Assembly: GCF_000721075.1 (NCBI RefSeq) | Contig: NZ_JOEQ01000004.1 | Coordinates: 620,001-684,000, forward strand | Source of the DNA: Streptosporangium amethystogenes | GTDB taxonomy: Bacteria; Actinomycetota; Actinomycetes; Streptosporangiales; Streptosporangiaceae | Length of the DNA: 64,000 bases | Reading direction: 5' to 3' | In this document: one piece after another, positions 15,996-26,222 of the stretch | How the letters are laid out: the number at the start of each line of letters is the position of its first letter | Numbering within the stretch: the first letter of the stretch is position 1 | Notes under the pieces: model-generated | Databases searched by the model: none | What the model was told of the DNA's origin: nothing | Seen by the model: the letters and a program-made list of their open reading frames with translations, nothing else | Translations under genes and position numbers: made by a program

Positions 15996-18632
15996 TCAGC
16001 CCGTGTTCTGCAGACCGGCGGCGACGCCGTTGACCGAGAGCAGCAGCAGCGTGGACAGGCGCTCGCGCTCCTCCTCCGACAGCCCCTCGTCCGCGCGGAG
16101 CGTGGACAGGGCGCGGAGCTGCAGGTGGGAGAGCGCGTCGACGTACGGGTCGCGGAGCTGCACCGCGCGGGACAACACCTTGCGGTCCTCCAGCAGGCGG
16201 GTGTGGCCGGTGATCTCCAGGACCAGGCGGCGGGTCAGGTCGTACTCGGCCAGGACCTGCGCGACGAAGTCGTCCCTGGCGCCGAGCGCGAGGTAGCGGG
16301 CGGCGATGTCGCGGTCGGTCTTGGCCAGCGACATCTCCACGTTGTCCAGCAGCGAGGCGAACAGCGGCCACTCCCGGTAGGCGGCGCGCAGCTCGTCCAG
16401 GCCCGTCTCGGAGATGACCGCCTCCAGGCCGCTGCCCAGGCCGTACCAGCCGGGCAGGTTGACCCTGGTCTGAGCCCAGGCGAAGACCCACGGGATGGCC
16501 CGCAGGTCGTCCAGGGACCGCGGCGCGCCGAGGCCGCGCCGGGCCGGGCGGGAGCCCAGGCGGAGCGAGCCGATCTCCTCCAGCGGGCTGACCAGGGAGA
16601 ACCACTCCGGGAAGCCGGGCGCCTCGGTCAGCAGCCGGTACGCCTTCTCCGAGGCGGAGGCGACCTGCCCGGCCACCGCCCGGAAGCGTCCCGCGGCCTC
16701 GGCCGTGCGCGCCTCGATGGACGGGGTGGAGGCGAGCAGCACCGCGGAGGTGACCTGCTCCATGTGACGGCGGGCGATGGCGTCGTGGCCGTAGCGGGCG
16801 AAGATGACCTCACCCTGCTCGGTGACCTTGAACCTGCCGCCCACCGACCCCGGGGCCTGTGCGAGCACCGCCCGGTTGGCGGGACCGCCGCCCCGGCCCA
16901 GGGCACCGCCCCGGCCGTGGAAGAGCGTCAGCGGCACGTCGTGCTCGGCCGACCAGGCGGCCAGCGCCTCCTGGGCCTCGTACAGCTTCAGCGTCGCCGC
17001 GGCCGGGCCGAGTTCCTTGGCGGAGTCGGAGTAGCCGAGCATGACCTCCAGGCGCCGGTCGTCGGCCAGCCTGGCCCGGACCTCGGGGATCTCCAGCATC
17101 CCCGACAGCACGGTGGGGGCGGCCGCCAGGTCGGCGCCGGACTCGAAGAGCGGGACCACGTCGAGCCGGGGGGCCCGCTCGCCCAGCGCGTGCGCGGCCA
17201 GCGCGTGCACGGCGGCGATGTCGTCGGCCGAGCGGGTGAAGGAGACGACGTAGCGGGAGCAGGCGGCCACCCCGAACCGCTCCTGGATCCAGGCGATCGT
17301 GCGGATCGTGGCCAGGACCTCCTCGGTCCGCTCGGAGACGCGCCCGGCGGCGATCTCCTCCAGCGCGGCGGCGTGGACCTGCGAGTGCTGGCGGACCTCC
17401 AGCTCGGCCAGGTGGAAGCCGAACGTCTCCACCTGCCAGATGAGGTGCTGCAGCTCCCCGTACGCCTGCCTCTTCGCCCCGGCCGCGACCAGCGACTCCT
17501 GGGCGATCCGCAGATCGCCCAGGAGCTCCTCGGGCGAGCGGTAGGCCAGGTCGAGCCCGCGCTGCCTGGTGGCCGCGATGCGGGCGGCGACGAACATCAG
17601 CCACTGCCGGTGCGGCTCCTGCGGGGAGCGGGTGGCCATCTCCGAGACCAGGTCGGGGTGGTCGTTCACCGCGGCGGACAGCGCGGCTCGCAGCTCGGGC
17701 GAGGCGGGGGCGTAACCGGCGGCGAGGGTCAGCGAGCGGCCGATCCGGCCGGCGGCGGTCTCCAGGGCGATCAGCACGTGCTCGGCCTGGATGAGCACGG
17801 CGTCCCTGGTCACCTTGGCCGTGACGTTCGGGTTGCCGTCGCGGTCGCCGCCGATCCAGCTGCCGTACCTGATGAAGGCGCGGGCCCGGGGCTTCTCGGT
17901 GCCGCCGCCCCCGCCGAGCGCGGCGTCCAGGGCGCGGTAGACCTGCGGGACCACCCGGAAGAGGGTCTCGTCGAAGGCCGCCATGGCGGTGCGGACCTCG
18001 TCTCGCGGGTCGAGCTTGGTGGATCTGAGCTGGGCGGTCCGCCAGAGCAGGTCGATCTCCTCCAGCAGCCGCCGGCGGGTCTCCGCCCGCTCGGCGGCAC
18101 CCCGCTCGGGGCTGTTGTACAGGGCGAGCTGGCCGCTGATGCGCTGGATCGCGGTGACCACGGCGCGCCTGCGGGCCTCGGTGGGGTGCGCGGTCAGCAC
18201 CGGGTGCAGGCGCAACTCCTCGACCAGGCCGGCGACCTTCTCACCACCGAGTTCCTGGACCGCCTGGGCCAGGGACTCCGGCAGCGGCTCCTCGCCGGTG
18301 TCGCGGACCCTGAGCGTGCGGATTCTGAAGTGCTCCTCGGCCAGGTTCGCCAGGTGGAAGTAGCACGTGAACGCGCGGGCGATCTGTACCGCGCGATCGA
18401 CGGGCCACTCGGCCACCATCGCGGTGATCTCGTCGACCGACACCTGCCCGCGGCGGGCGCCGATGACCGCCTTGCGCAGCCGTTCGACGTCGGCGAGCAG
18501 GTCATCGCCACCATGCTCGGCGATGACCTGCCCCAGGAGCTCGCCGAGCAGTCGCACGTCCGCGCGCAGCTCGTCGGGCATCTCGGTGACAGCGGAGGAG
18601 CGCTCTACCTGATGAGACACGGTGGCTGGCAT
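15996..18632 (-). CDS. ppc: Phosphoenolpyruvate carboxylase
   Basis: Converts PEP and bicarbonate to oxaloacetate, replenishing the TCA cycle. The 878-residue enzyme has TAHPTEARRR with catalytic H149, WIGGDRDGNPNV, GYSDSAKELG, the FHGRGGALGRGGGP loop, and the canonical C-terminal QNTG. I use the ATG at 18632 because TACGCT lies seven bases upstream with no Shine-Dalgarno; an in-frame start at 18680 would add 16 residues across that -10 box. Confidence 0.97.
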   Translation of the reverse strand: MPATVSHQVERSSAVTEMPDELRADVRLLGELLGQVIAEHGGDDLLADVERLRKAVIGARRGQVSVDEITAMVAEWPVDRAVQIARAFTCYFHLANLAEEHFRIRTLRVRDTGEEPLPESLAQAVQELGGEKVAGLVEELRLHPVLTAHPTEARRRAVVTAIQRISGQLALYNSPERGAAERAETRRRLLEEIDLLWRTAQLRSTKLDPRDEVRTAMAAFDETLFRVVPQVYRALDAALGGGGGTEKPRARAFIRYGSWIGGDRDGNPNVTAKVTRDAVLIQAEHVLIALETAAGRIGRSLTLAAGYAPASPELRAALSAAVNDHPDLVSEMATRSPQEPHRQWLMFVAARIAATRQRGLDLAYRSPEELLGDLRIAQESLVAAGAKRQAYGELQHLIWQVETFGFHLAELEVRQHSQVHAAALEEIAAGRVSERTEEVLATIRTIAWIQERFGVAACSRYVVSFTRSADDIAAVHALAAHALGERAPRLDVVPLFESGADLAAAPTVLSGMLEIPEVRARLADDRRLEVMLGYSDSAKELGPAAATLKLYEAQEALAAWSAEHDVPLTLFHGRGGALGRGGGPANRAVLAQAPGSVGGRFKVTEQGEVIFARYGHDAIARRHMEQVTSAVLLASTPSIEARTAEAAGRFRAVAGQVASASEKAYRLLTEAPGFPEWFSLVSPLEEIGSLRLGSRPARRGLGAPRSLDDLRAIPWVFAWAQTRVNLPGWYGLGSGLEAVISETGLDELRAAYREWPLFASLLDNVEMSLAKTDRDIAARYLALGARDDFVAQVLAEYDLTRRLVLEITGHTRLLEDRKVLSRAVQLRDPYVDALSHLQLRALSTLRADEGLSEEERERLSTLLLLSVNGVAAGLQNTG

Positions 18633-18639
18633 GTTTGTC

Positions 18640-18645
18640 AGCGTA
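18640..18645 (-). promoter_or_regulatory. -10 element for a leaderless ppc transcript
   Basis: TACGCT on the minus strand, seven bases before the ATG at 18632, with no ribosome-binding site. Confidence 0.5.
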
Positions 18646-18697
18646 CCCAGTCCGTTTTCTCCGGCGGAGACCGGTCTCACCCATTGGACTAGACCAC

Positions 18698-20305
18698 TCA
18701 GGTGGCCCTGGAGGTCGCCTGCAGCAGCGCTGGATACCTGGCGAAAGCGGCTTTACCCGCGACCCTCCGGCCGCCGGCGGAGAGCAGCAGTCCGTACGGC
18801 ACCGCCAGCACGGCGACCCAGGTGAGGCCGGACAGCACCGGCAGGACGATCGGCAGCGCGAGCAGGCCGGTGCCGATCAGCGCGCCGAACGAGGCGACGA
18901 AGGCGATGCCGCCCTGCCCCGGAGCCGCACCCGTGAAGGCGTTCAGGCGTTCGGGCACGGTGTAGGGCATCTGCACGCTGGTCAGCGCACCCACCCCGAG
19001 CCCGACCCCGAGGACGCCCCAGGCGGTCAGGGTGGCCGGGACCGCCCAGCCGACGTCTCCGGCCAGCAGCGCCGCGACCAGGGAGAGCGCCAGCAGCAAC
19101 GGCACGCCGATCGTCGCCACGGCCAGGTGCCGCCCCGCGATGTCCGTGCGCCAGTCGCGGTCGCTGCCGTAGGCGACGGCGTTCATCCACAGCGAGCGGC
19201 CGTCGATGCCGAAGGCGTTGCACCACTGCATGCTGATCAGCGCCGCCCCGATGCAGGCGGGAGCGACCGCCAGGGCGACCCCGGTCGGACCGCCCTCCCC
19301 GTTCAGCGAGAAGGCCATGATGCCCGCGACCGCGACGGCGGCGAACCAGCCGACCCTGCCCCGCGGATCGCGGCGGGCGTACCTGAGCTCCTTGCCCACC
19401 ACCGCGGCGAGCGGGCCGTCGGGCAGGACCCCTGCCAGCAGGCCCCGGGAGTTGCGCACCGAGGAGCTCTGGGTGGAGGCGTCCGGGGAGACCAGGGCTC
19501 GGCGCAGCGCCGCGATCCACAGCCACCCCGCTCCGGCGACCAGGGCGGCGAGCACGACGATCGCCAGGAGGGCCGCCACTCCTCCGTCGGCGACGGCGTG
19601 CGCCGCCATACCTGACGGGGTCCAGCGCAGCACCGAGGCGACACCGCGCAGCATCGCCCCCGGGTCGGCCGACAGACCGCCGTTGAGCAGCAGGTTGGGC
19701 AGCTGTGCCGCCAGCACGACGAAGATCACCGAGACGGCCAGCACGTCGCGGCCCCTGCGGGTGCGCAGCACACCGGAGAGCGCCGTGGTGACCAGCCGAG
19801 AGAGGACGACGCAGAGCGCGAAGTGGAGCAGCACCGCCACCGTACCCAGGAGCGCCCCGCCGGCCCCGCCGGCCAGGCCGGCCACCGCCCCGATCATGAC
19901 GACCAGCGTGGCGACCGGCCAGACACCGGTGATCGAGGCGGCGAACATGCCGGTGGCGAGCTGGCCGGTCCGCAGTGGGAAGAGCGCCAGCCGCGACGGG
20001 TCGAGCGTGTCGTCCAGCCCGAACGCGAGGAGCGGCACGACCGCCCAGCCCACCAGGAAGGCGGCGAACAGTACGGTGACGACGTCGCCCGCGACCTCGG
20101 CGGACGCGAGGCGCAGCGTGGTCATGGCGGAGAAGCCCAGGGCGGCGAAGACGATCGCGGCGATCACCGTGAAGACGAACCCCAGCAGGTGCTGGACACT
20201 GCCGCGCAGGTTGCCGGCGACGAGCCGGAGCTTGAGCCGTACGAACACCGAGGGCCCCACCCGCACGGTCCCGGGCACGGCCCACCGCCGGTCCGGCGCG
20301 CTCAT
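18698..20305 (-). CDS. ABC-2 type transporter permease
   Basis: A 535-residue protein with about ten to twelve hydrophobic helices and no ATPase motif. ELRYARRDPRGRVGWF in the middle is typical of large actinobacterial ABC-2 exporters with two half-domains. Its ATG overlaps the ATPase stop by four bases (ATGA, 20302-20305), which fixes the start and shows translational coupling. Substrate unknown. Confidence 0.87.
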   Translation of the reverse strand: MSAPDRRWAVPGTVRVGPSVFVRLKLRLVAGNLRGSVQHLLGFVFTVIAAIVFAALGFSAMTTLRLASAEVAGDVVTVLFAAFLVGWAVVPLLAFGLDDTLDPSRLALFPLRTGQLATGMFAASITGVWPVATLVVMIGAVAGLAGGAGGALLGTVAVLLHFALCVVLSRLVTTALSGVLRTRRGRDVLAVSVIFVVLAAQLPNLLLNGGLSADPGAMLRGVASVLRWTPSGMAAHAVADGGVAALLAIVVLAALVAGAGWLWIAALRRALVSPDASTQSSSVRNSRGLLAGVLPDGPLAAVVGKELRYARRDPRGRVGWFAAVAVAGIMAFSLNGEGGPTGVALAVAPACIGAALISMQWCNAFGIDGRSLWMNAVAYGSDRDWRTDIAGRHLAVATIGVPLLLALSLVAALLAGDVGWAVPATLTAWGVLGVGLGVGALTSVQMPYTVPERLNAFTGAAPGQGGIAFVASFGALIGTGLLALPIVLPVLSGLTWVAVLAVPYGLLLSAGGRRVAGKAAFARYPALLQATSRAT

Positions 20306-21084
20306 GCCGGGGTCGCGCCCAGCCACGACAGGCCCTCCTGCCCGCTCGCGCCGTCACCCTGGACGCCGACCAGCCCCAGGAACGCCTCGTTGAGGCTGCG
20401 TCCCGCCCTGACCTCGTCCAGCGGCCCCTGGGCGACGATCCGCCCGCCGTCCATCACCGAGACCCAGTCGCACAGGCGCTCGACGAGCTCCATGACGTGG
20501 CTGGAGAAGACGACGGTCGAGCCGGAGTCGGTGTAGCGCCTGAGCACCTCGACGAGCGTGTTGGCGCTGACCGGGTCGACGCCCTCGAACGGCTCGTCGA
20601 GAAAGAGCACACCGGGGTTGTGCAGCAGCGCGGCGGCCAGGCCGATCTTCTTACGCATACCCGTCGAGTAGTCGACGACGAGTTTGTCCGCCGACTCGGT
20701 CAGGCCCATGACCTTCAGCAATCCGTCGACCCGCTGCTCCACCTCGGCCCTGGGGATGCCTCGGAGCTGGCCGTTGTAGGACAGCAACTCCCTGCCCGAC
20801 AGCCGCTCGAACAGGCGCAGCCCCTCGGGGAGCACGCCGATGCGGCTCTTGACCGCGACCTGGTCGCGCCAGACGTCGACACCACCGATGTGGACCGAGC
20901 CCCCGTCCGGGCGCAGCAGGCCGGTGACCATGCTGAGCGTGGTGGTCTTTCCCGCGCCGTTGGGACCGACCAGTCCGGCGAAACTGCCGCTGGGCACCAC
21001 GAGGTCGACGCCTCCCACGGCCACCTGCTGCCCGAATCTCTTGAACAGCCCCTGCGTTCGCACCGCCTCGATGGCGTCCGGCAT
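20302..21084 (-). CDS. ABC transporter ATP-binding protein
   Basis: A 260-residue nucleotide-binding subunit with Walker [10 protein letters not shown], signature [15 protein letters not shown] and Walker [15 protein letters not shown]. It powers the coupled ABC-2 permease and resembles drug- or lipid-export ATPases, though no substrate can be named. The ATG at 21084 is preceded by GGAAGGGGGG at ideal spacing, so I reject the ATG seven codons upstream. Confidence 0.93.
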   Translation of the reverse strand: MPDAIEAVRTQGLFKRFGQQVAVGGVDLVVPSGSFAGLVGPNGAGKTTTLSMVTGLLRPDGGSVHIGGVDVWRDQVAVKSRIGVLPEGLRLFERLSGRELLSYNGQLRGIPRAEVEQRVDGLLKVMGLTESADKLVVDYSTGMRKKIGLAAALLHNPGVLFLDEPFEGVDPVSANTLVEVLRRYTDSGSTVVFSSHVMELVERLCDWVSVMDGGRIVAQGPLDEVRAGRSLNEAFLGLVGVQGDGASGQEGLSWLGATPA

Positions 21085-21179
21085 GTTCCCCCCTTCCAGG
21101 ATCATGGCTCCGGCAATCAGCCGACTCGCCAGGAAAACGAACGGTCGCCCCCGATAGTTCGCACTGTCAGAGGGCGGTT

Positions 21180-21185
21180 TACCCT
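21180..21185 (+). promoter_or_regulatory. -10 element of a leaderless promoter for the carboxylase beta subunit
   Basis: TACCCT lies six bases before the ATG at 21192, with no ribosome-binding site. Confidence 0.5.
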
Positions 21186-21191
21186 GCTGGC

Positions 21192-22796
21192 ATGAGCGAG
21201 CCTCTGAGTGCCGAGACCACGGCCGCCGAACCCGATGTCCGTACGACGGCCGGCAAACTGGCCGAGCTGGAACGCCGTCTGGACGAGGCCGCCCACGCGG
21301 GTTCCGCGCGCGCCATCGAGAAACAGCACGCGAAGGGCAAGATGACCGCCAGGGAGCGGGTCCTCGCCTTCCTGGACGAGGGCAGCTTCGTGGAGTTCGA
21401 CGAACTCGCCAGGCACCGGTCCACCAGCTTCGGCATGGAGCGCGAGCGTCCGTACGGCGACGGGGTGGTGACCGGATACGGCACCGTCGACGGCCGCCCC
21501 GTGGCGGTGTTCTCCCAGGACTTCACGGTCTTCGGCGGTTCCCTGGGCGAGGTCTTCGGAGAGAAGATCGTCAAGGTCATGGACCACGCGCTGAAGACCG
21601 GATGCCCGGTGATCGGCATCAACGACTCCGGCGGGGCGCGCATCCAGGAGGGTGTCGTCTCGCTGGGCCTGTACGCCGAGATCTTCAAGCGGAACGTGCA
21701 CTCCTCGGGAGTGATCCCGCAGATCTCGTTGATCATGGGCCCGTGCGCGGGCGGCGCCGTCTACTCGCCGGCCCTCACCGACTTCGTGCTGATGGTGTCG
21801 GAGAAGTCGCACATGTTCATCACCGGCCCCGACGTGATCAAGACGGTCACCGGCGAGGAGGTGACGTTCGAGGAGCTCGGCGGCGCGCACACGCACAACT
21901 CCCGCTCGGGTGTCGCCCACTACGAGGCCTCCGACGAGGCCGACTGCCTGGAGTTCGCCAGGGCACTGCTCTCCTACCTGCCGTCCAACAACCTGGACGA
22001 GACCCCGGTGTTCGACACCGAGGTGGTGCTGGAGACCACCGACTCCGACCGGGAGCTCGACACGCTGATCCCCGACTCGGCGAACCAGCCCTACGACATG
22101 CACAAGGTTCTCGAACACGTCCTGGACGACGGCGAATTCCTTGAGGTGCACGCGCAGTTCGCGCCGAACATCCTGGTGGGTTTCGGCCGGGTCGAAGGAC
22201 GCTCCGTGGGTATCGTCGCCAACCAGCCGATGAGTTTCGCGGGCACGCTGGACATCGCGGCCTCGGAGAAGGCCGCGAGATTCGTACGTACATGCGATGC
22301 CTTTAACATTCCGGTACTGACATTTGTCGATGTTCCCGGATTCCTTCCCGGCACCGACCAGGAATGGAACGGGATCATCCGCCGCGGCGCCAAGCTGCTC
22401 TACGCCTACGCCGAGGCGACGGTGCCGCTGGTCACGGTCATCACCCGCAAGGCGTACGGTGGAGCCTACGACGTCATGGGTTCCAAGCATCTGGGCGCCG
22501 ACATCAACCTGGCCTGGCCGACCGCGCAGATCGCGGTGATGGGAGCGCAGGGCGCGGTCAACGTCCTCTACCGGCGCGAACTCGCCTCGGCCGCCGATCC
22601 GGACGCCCAGCGGGCCCGGTTCATCGCTGAATACGAGGACACGCTCGCCAACCCGTATCTCGCGGCCGAACGTGGGTATGTGGACGCGGTGATCCGTCCC
22701 TCCGCCACCCGAGTCCAGATCGTCAAGGCGCTCAGGACCCTGCGCAACAAGCGCGCGACCCTGCCGCCGAAGAAGCATGGGAACATCCCGCTGTGA
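21192..22796 (+). CDS. pccB: Acyl-CoA (propionyl-CoA) carboxylase beta subunit
   Basis: Carboxyltransferase subunit that moves CO2 from biotin to propionyl- or acetyl-CoA, making malonyl/methylmalonyl-CoA for lipid and polyketide synthesis. The 534-residue crotonase-fold protein shows [11 protein letters not shown] and [12 protein letters not shown] in the N-domain oxyanion region, then [10 protein letters not shown] and [12 protein letters not shown] in the C-domain. It is followed by the epsilon subunit with a four-base overlap; the biotinylated alpha subunit is 21 kb away. Substrate preference (acetyl or propionyl) is not certain from motifs. Confidence 0.95.
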   Translation: MSEPLSAETTAAEPDVRTTAGKLAELERRLDEAAHAGSARAIEKQHAKGKMTARERVLAFLDEGSFVEFDELARHRSTSFGMERERPYGDGVVTGYGTVDGRPVAVFSQDFTVFGGSLGEVFGEKIVKVMDHALKTGCPVIGINDSGGARIQEGVVSLGLYAEIFKRNVHSSGVIPQISLIMGPCAGGAVYSPALTDFVLMVSEKSHMFITGPDVIKTVTGEEVTFEELGGAHTHNSRSGVAHYEASDEADCLEFARALLSYLPSNNLDETPVFDTEVVLETTDSDRELDTLIPDSANQPYDMHKVLEHVLDDGEFLEVHAQFAPNILVGFGRVEGRSVGIVANQPMSFAGTLDIAASEKAARFVRTCDAFNIPVLTFVDVPGFLPGTDQEWNGIIRRGAKLLYAYAEATVPLVTVITRKAYGGAYDVMGSKHLGADINLAWPTAQIAVMGAQGAVNVLYRRELASAADPDAQRARFIAEYEDTLANPYLAAERGYVDAVIRPSATRVQIVKALRTLRNKRATLPPKKHGNIPL

Positions 22797-22999
22797 GACA
22801 TCTGAAGATCATTAAAGGGGACGCGACCCCCGAGGAGATCGCCGCGGTGGTGATCGCTCTCTCCGTGCACACCGCGGCCGCGACTTCGGGCCCGAAAGTC
22901 CTGCAGACACCAAAATCCTGGAGCAATCACTCACATCGCATGCGAAAACATCTTCCTAACGGACAAGGTGCGTGGAGATCGAGTGCACTGCCGAGATAG
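22793..22999 (+). CDS. accE: Acyl-CoA carboxylase epsilon subunit
   Basis: A 68-residue regulatory subunit found only in actinobacterial acyl-CoA carboxylases, where it binds the alpha-beta complex and raises its activity. The family signature [13 protein letters not shown] is at residues 11-23 and [10 protein letters not shown] at the C-terminus. Its GTG overlaps the beta subunit stop (GTGA, 22793-22796), so the two are co-translated. Confidence 0.93.
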   Translation: MRHLKIIKGDATPEEIAAVVIALSVHTAAATSGPKVLQTPKSWSNHSHRMRKHLPNGQGAWRSSALPR

Positions 23000-23100
23000 A
23001 TCCTCAGAACGGGGTGTCAACTTGCACGAGAGTTGGGACCATCTAAGAAATGGGCGCATATAGTCAGCCGATCAGCTAGTTCCGAGGCCTGGAGGACGAC

Positions 23101-24048
23101 ATGACCATCCTGGACCTCACGTCACACCCCATCGCCGCGAAGTACGCCGTCCTGGTCGACGTCGGGTACCTGTACGCCGCGGCGGGGGAGGTGCTTCTGA
23201 GTGCCAAGGAGCGCAAGGAGTACCGGGTCGCGGCGGACGAACTGATCCAGGCGTTGCAGAAGCACGCGGAGGAACGGATCCACGGCGAGCTGCTGAGGAT
23301 CTACTGGTACGACGCCGCCCGCGACCGGGTGCCGACCGTCGACCAGCGGGTCATCGCGCAGCTCCCCTGGGTCAAGGTCCGCCTGGGCAACCTCAATGCG
23401 AGGGGCCAGCAGAAGGGCGTGGACGCGCAGATCAGGAGCGACCTGGAGGCGCTGGCCAGGCACCACGCGGTGAGCGACACCATCCTGCTGGCCGGGGACG
23501 AGGACATGGTCCCCGCCGTCGAGGCCGCCCAGGCCTACGGGGTGCGGATCCACCTGTGGGGGGTGGAGCCGCCGTACGGCACCAACCAGGCCGAGCGCCT
23601 GGTCTGGGAGTCCGACACCGTCGAGATCATCAGTGCCGACTTCCTGCGCTCCTTCTTCAGCCGGGCCCCCGCGCCGGTCCCGGTGCCCGCCGCCCCGATC
23701 GCCCCCTCCCCCGCCCAGGTCTTCGCCGGGCGCACCGCCGCCACCGCCAAGCCCAAGGCTCCCGCCGGCCAGGTCACCAAGCTGGGCCCGAGCCGTCCGC
23801 GCGTCGAGGAGGTCGGCGAGCACGTGGCCCAGAAGTGGATCCTCACCCGTGGCCGCGACAACATCCGCGACCTGCTCCCGGGGCCGATCCTGCCCACGGT
23901 CATCGACACCGAGCTGCTCATCGAGGCGGAGAAGGAGCTGGGCCACTCCCTGCGCCCCTACCCCGAGGCACGGGTCTGGCTGCGCGACGGATTCTGGGCC
24001 CGCGTCTACCGGGAGTTCGAGATCGGGGTCGGCGTCTCCTCCAAGTGA
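23101..24048 (+). CDS. NYN domain (PIN-like) putative RNase
   Basis: A 315-residue protein. Residues 15-180 form a NYN/PIN-like nuclease domain with acidic residues in VLVDVGYLY (D20), KGVDAQIRSDL and LLAGDEDMVPAV, the expected metal-binding set. A Pro/Ala-rich linker of about 40 residues leads to a C-terminal domain of about 90 residues that may bind RNA. The role is probably RNA processing, but no target is known. The ATG has GGAGG six bases upstream. Confidence 0.85.
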   Translation: MTILDLTSHPIAAKYAVLVDVGYLYAAAGEVLLSAKERKEYRVAADELIQALQKHAEERIHGELLRIYWYDAARDRVPTVDQRVIAQLPWVKVRLGNLNARGQQKGVDAQIRSDLEALARHHAVSDTILLAGDEDMVPAVEAAQAYGVRIHLWGVEPPYGTNQAERLVWESDTVEIISADFLRSFFSRAPAPVPVPAAPIAPSPAQVFAGRTAATAKPKAPAGQVTKLGPSRPRVEEVGEHVAQKWILTRGRDNIRDLLPGPILPTVIDTELLIEAEKELGHSLRPYPEARVWLRDGFWARVYREFEIGVGVSSK

Positions 24049-24137
24049 CGCGCACGCCTCGGCGGGTCACGGCCCTCCCCCCGACGGCCGCCACGACCAT
24101 GTCCGATTCCCGCCAGTCGTACGGGGTGGGCTGCGAG

Positions 24138-24143
24138 TAACGT
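24138..24143 (+). promoter_or_regulatory. -10 element of a leaderless promoter for the Ada-AlkA gene
   Basis: TAACGT is seven bases before the ATG at 24151, with no Shine-Dalgarno. Confidence 0.45.
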
Positions 24144-24150
24144 CGTCGGC

Positions 24151-25572
24151 ATGTCCGTGAGAGAGCTCGACTTCGACGCCTGTTACCGCGCGGTGGCCGC
24201 GAGGGACGCCCGGTTCGACGGGCGCTTCTACACGGCGGTCACCTCCACCCGCATCTACTGCCGGCCGATCTGCCCGGCACGCACCCCCGCCAGCCGCAAC
24301 GTGCGGTTCTACCGCCACGCGGCCTCCGCCGAGGCGGCCGGGTTCCGGCCGTGCAAACGGTGCCGGCCCGAACTGAGCCCCGGCGACCCCGGCTGGGACC
24401 ACCGTGGCGACCTGGTCGGCAGGGCGCTCCGGCTGATCGACGAGGGCGTGGCGGACGACGGCGGGATGACTCGGCTGGCCGGGCGGCTGCACATCACCGA
24501 GCGGCACCTGCACCGGCTGTTCACCACGGAGATCGGCGTGGGGCCGCTGGCCGTGGCCAGGACCAAGCGCCTGCTGCTGGCCAAGCAGCTGCTGACCGAG
24601 ACCGGGCTGCCGATCGCCGACGTGGCGTTCGCATCGGGTTTCGGCAGCGTCCGGCAGTTCAACGCGACCATGAAGGACACCTACGGGTTCACCCCGGGCG
24701 ATCTGCGGGCGACCACGCGACGCCGCACCGACGTCTCGGGCGACGCACTGACCCTGCGGCTGCACCGCAGGGAGCCGTACGACGCCGCGGCCCTGATGCG
24801 GTTCCTGGCCGCGCGGGCGATCCCCGGTCTGGAGCACGCGGACGGCACGTCCTACCGCCGCGCCGTCCCCGGCGGCACGGTCACCCTCACCCCCGAGGTG
24901 GACCACGTCCGGCTGGAGGTGAGCGTCGACGACACCGGTCATCTGGCCAGGATCGTCGCCCGCTGCCGCCGCCTCCTCGACCTCGACGCGGACCCCGAGG
25001 CCATCTCCGCCGTCCTTGGCGAGACCTCGCTGGAACCGCTCGTCACCGCCCGTCCCGGGCTGCGGGTGCCCGGCGCGTGGGACGGCTTCGAGGTCGCCGT
25101 CCGCGCCGTGATCGGCCAGCAGATCTCCGTCGCGGGTGCCCGCACCATCCTCGGGCGTGTCACCGCCCGAGCCGGGCGCCCGCAGCCCGGGACGGGCGGC
25201 GGCGAGGGGCCGGCCCACCTGTTCCCGACCGCGGCCGAGCTCCACGAGGCGGATCTGGACGGGCTGGGCCTGACCGGGCGGCGGGTGGCCACGCTGAAGG
25301 CGCTCGCCGCCAGGGTGGCGGACGGCGAGATCGACCTGGACGGGGCGCAGGAGCCCGCCCAGGCGGTGGCCGGGCTGCTGGAGATTCCCGGGATCGGGCC
25401 GTGGACCTCGGGTTACATCGCGTTGCGGGCGCTGCGCGACCCGGACGCCTGGCCTGGCGGAGACCTCGGCCTGCGGCGGGCCATGGCCTGCCTGGGCATC
25501 CCGGAAGACCACATCGAGCGGTGGCGCCCATGGCGGGCGTACGCCGCACTGCATCTTTGGAGTTCGGAATGA
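24151..25572 (+). CDS. alkA: Ada-AlkA fusion: adaptive response regulator and 3-methyladenine DNA glycosylase
   Basis: A 473-residue fusion. Residues 1-80 are the Ada methyl-phosphotriester domain with its four zinc cysteines C37, C41, C68 and C71; C37 is the expected acceptor. Residues 85-185 are an AraC-type DNA-binding domain, so the protein may activate its own gene when methylated. The rest is AlkA: an N-terminal domain and a helix-hairpin-helix glycosylase with IPGIGPWTSGYIALRAL and catalytic Asp in PGGDLGLRR. The same fusion exists in M. tuberculosis. It overlaps ogt by four bases. Confidence 0.94.
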   Translation: MSVRELDFDACYRAVAARDARFDGRFYTAVTSTRIYCRPICPARTPASRNVRFYRHAASAEAAGFRPCKRCRPELSPGDPGWDHRGDLVGRALRLIDEGVADDGGMTRLAGRLHITERHLHRLFTTEIGVGPLAVARTKRLLLAKQLLTETGLPIADVAFASGFGSVRQFNATMKDTYGFTPGDLRATTRRRTDVSGDALTLRLHRREPYDAAALMRFLAARAIPGLEHADGTSYRRAVPGGTVTLTPEVDHVRLEVSVDDTGHLARIVARCRRLLDLDADPEAISAVLGETSLEPLVTARPGLRVPGAWDGFEVAVRAVIGQQISVAGARTILGRVTARAGRPQPGTGGGEGPAHLFPTAAELHEADLDGLGLTGRRVATLKALAARVADGEIDLDGAQEPAQAVAGLLEIPGIGPWTSGYIALRALRDPDAWPGGDLGLRRAMACLGIPEDHIERWRPWRAYAALHLWSSE

Positions 25573-26075
25573 TAGAAGCACAGGTACTCACCACCCCGAC
25601 CGGTCCGCTGGCGCTGCTCGCCCGCGAGGGCGTCCTGGTCGCGGCGGGCTTCACCGAGGCCCCGGACGAGATGTTCGCGCGCCTCTCCCCCGGCCTCCGG
25701 TCGGAGGGCCTGGCCCTGACCGCCGACCTGGGCCACCCGGCGCGTGCCGTACGCGACTACCTGGACGGCGATCTGGCGGCCCTCGACTCCGTGGCGCTGG
25801 AACAGCCGGGCACCCCCACCCGGCAGCGGCTGCTCACCGCCCTGCGCGAGGTCCCGCCAGGCGTCACGATCAGCTACGCCGAGCTCGCCGAGCGGGCGGG
25901 CCTGCCGAGGACCGCGGCCAGGGCGGCCGGGGGCGCGTGCGCGCAGAACCTGATCGCGCCGTTCGTCCCCTGCCACCGCGTCCTGCCGTCCACCGGCGGG
26001 TTCGGCGGCTACTACTACGGCACGCCGGTCAAGCGGTGGCTGCTCACCCACGAGAAGGCGATCGCCGGCGAGTAG
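25569..26075 (+). CDS. ogt: Methylated-DNA--[protein]-cysteine S-methyltransferase
   Basis: Suicide repair enzyme that takes alkyl groups from O6 of guanine onto its own Cys. The 168-residue protein has the active-site motif VPCHRVLPS with C135 and the helix-turn-helix region ISYAELAERAG. Its ATG overlaps the Ada-AlkA stop (ATGA, 25569-25572), so the methyl-responsive regulator, the glycosylase and this transferase form a translationally coupled alkylation-repair operon. Confidence 0.95.
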   Translation: MIEAQVLTTPTGPLALLAREGVLVAAGFTEAPDEMFARLSPGLRSEGLALTADLGHPARAVRDYLDGDLAALDSVALEQPGTPTRQRLLTALREVPPGVTISYAELAERAGLPRTAARAAGGACAQNLIAPFVPCHRVLPSTGGFGGYYYGTPVKRWLLTHEKAIAGE

Positions 26076-26133
26076 CGCGAGCGGAGGTGTCCGGCCAGGC
26101 GCCCTCGCCGGCTTCCCGGGCCGGGGTCGTCTC

Positions 26134-26152
26134 CGGCGGCCTCCTGCCGCCG
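26134..26152. terminator. Short hairpin between ogt and the secreted protein gene
   Basis: CGGCGGC and GCCGCCG flank a 5-base loop in the gap between the two convergent genes. The stem is only 7 bp. Confidence 0.4.
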
Positions 26153-26222
26153 AACCGGCTGAACATCGGCGGTCACCGCACCTTGACGTCGAGGCCGGCC
26201 CGGATGGTGGCGGGTGACCGCC

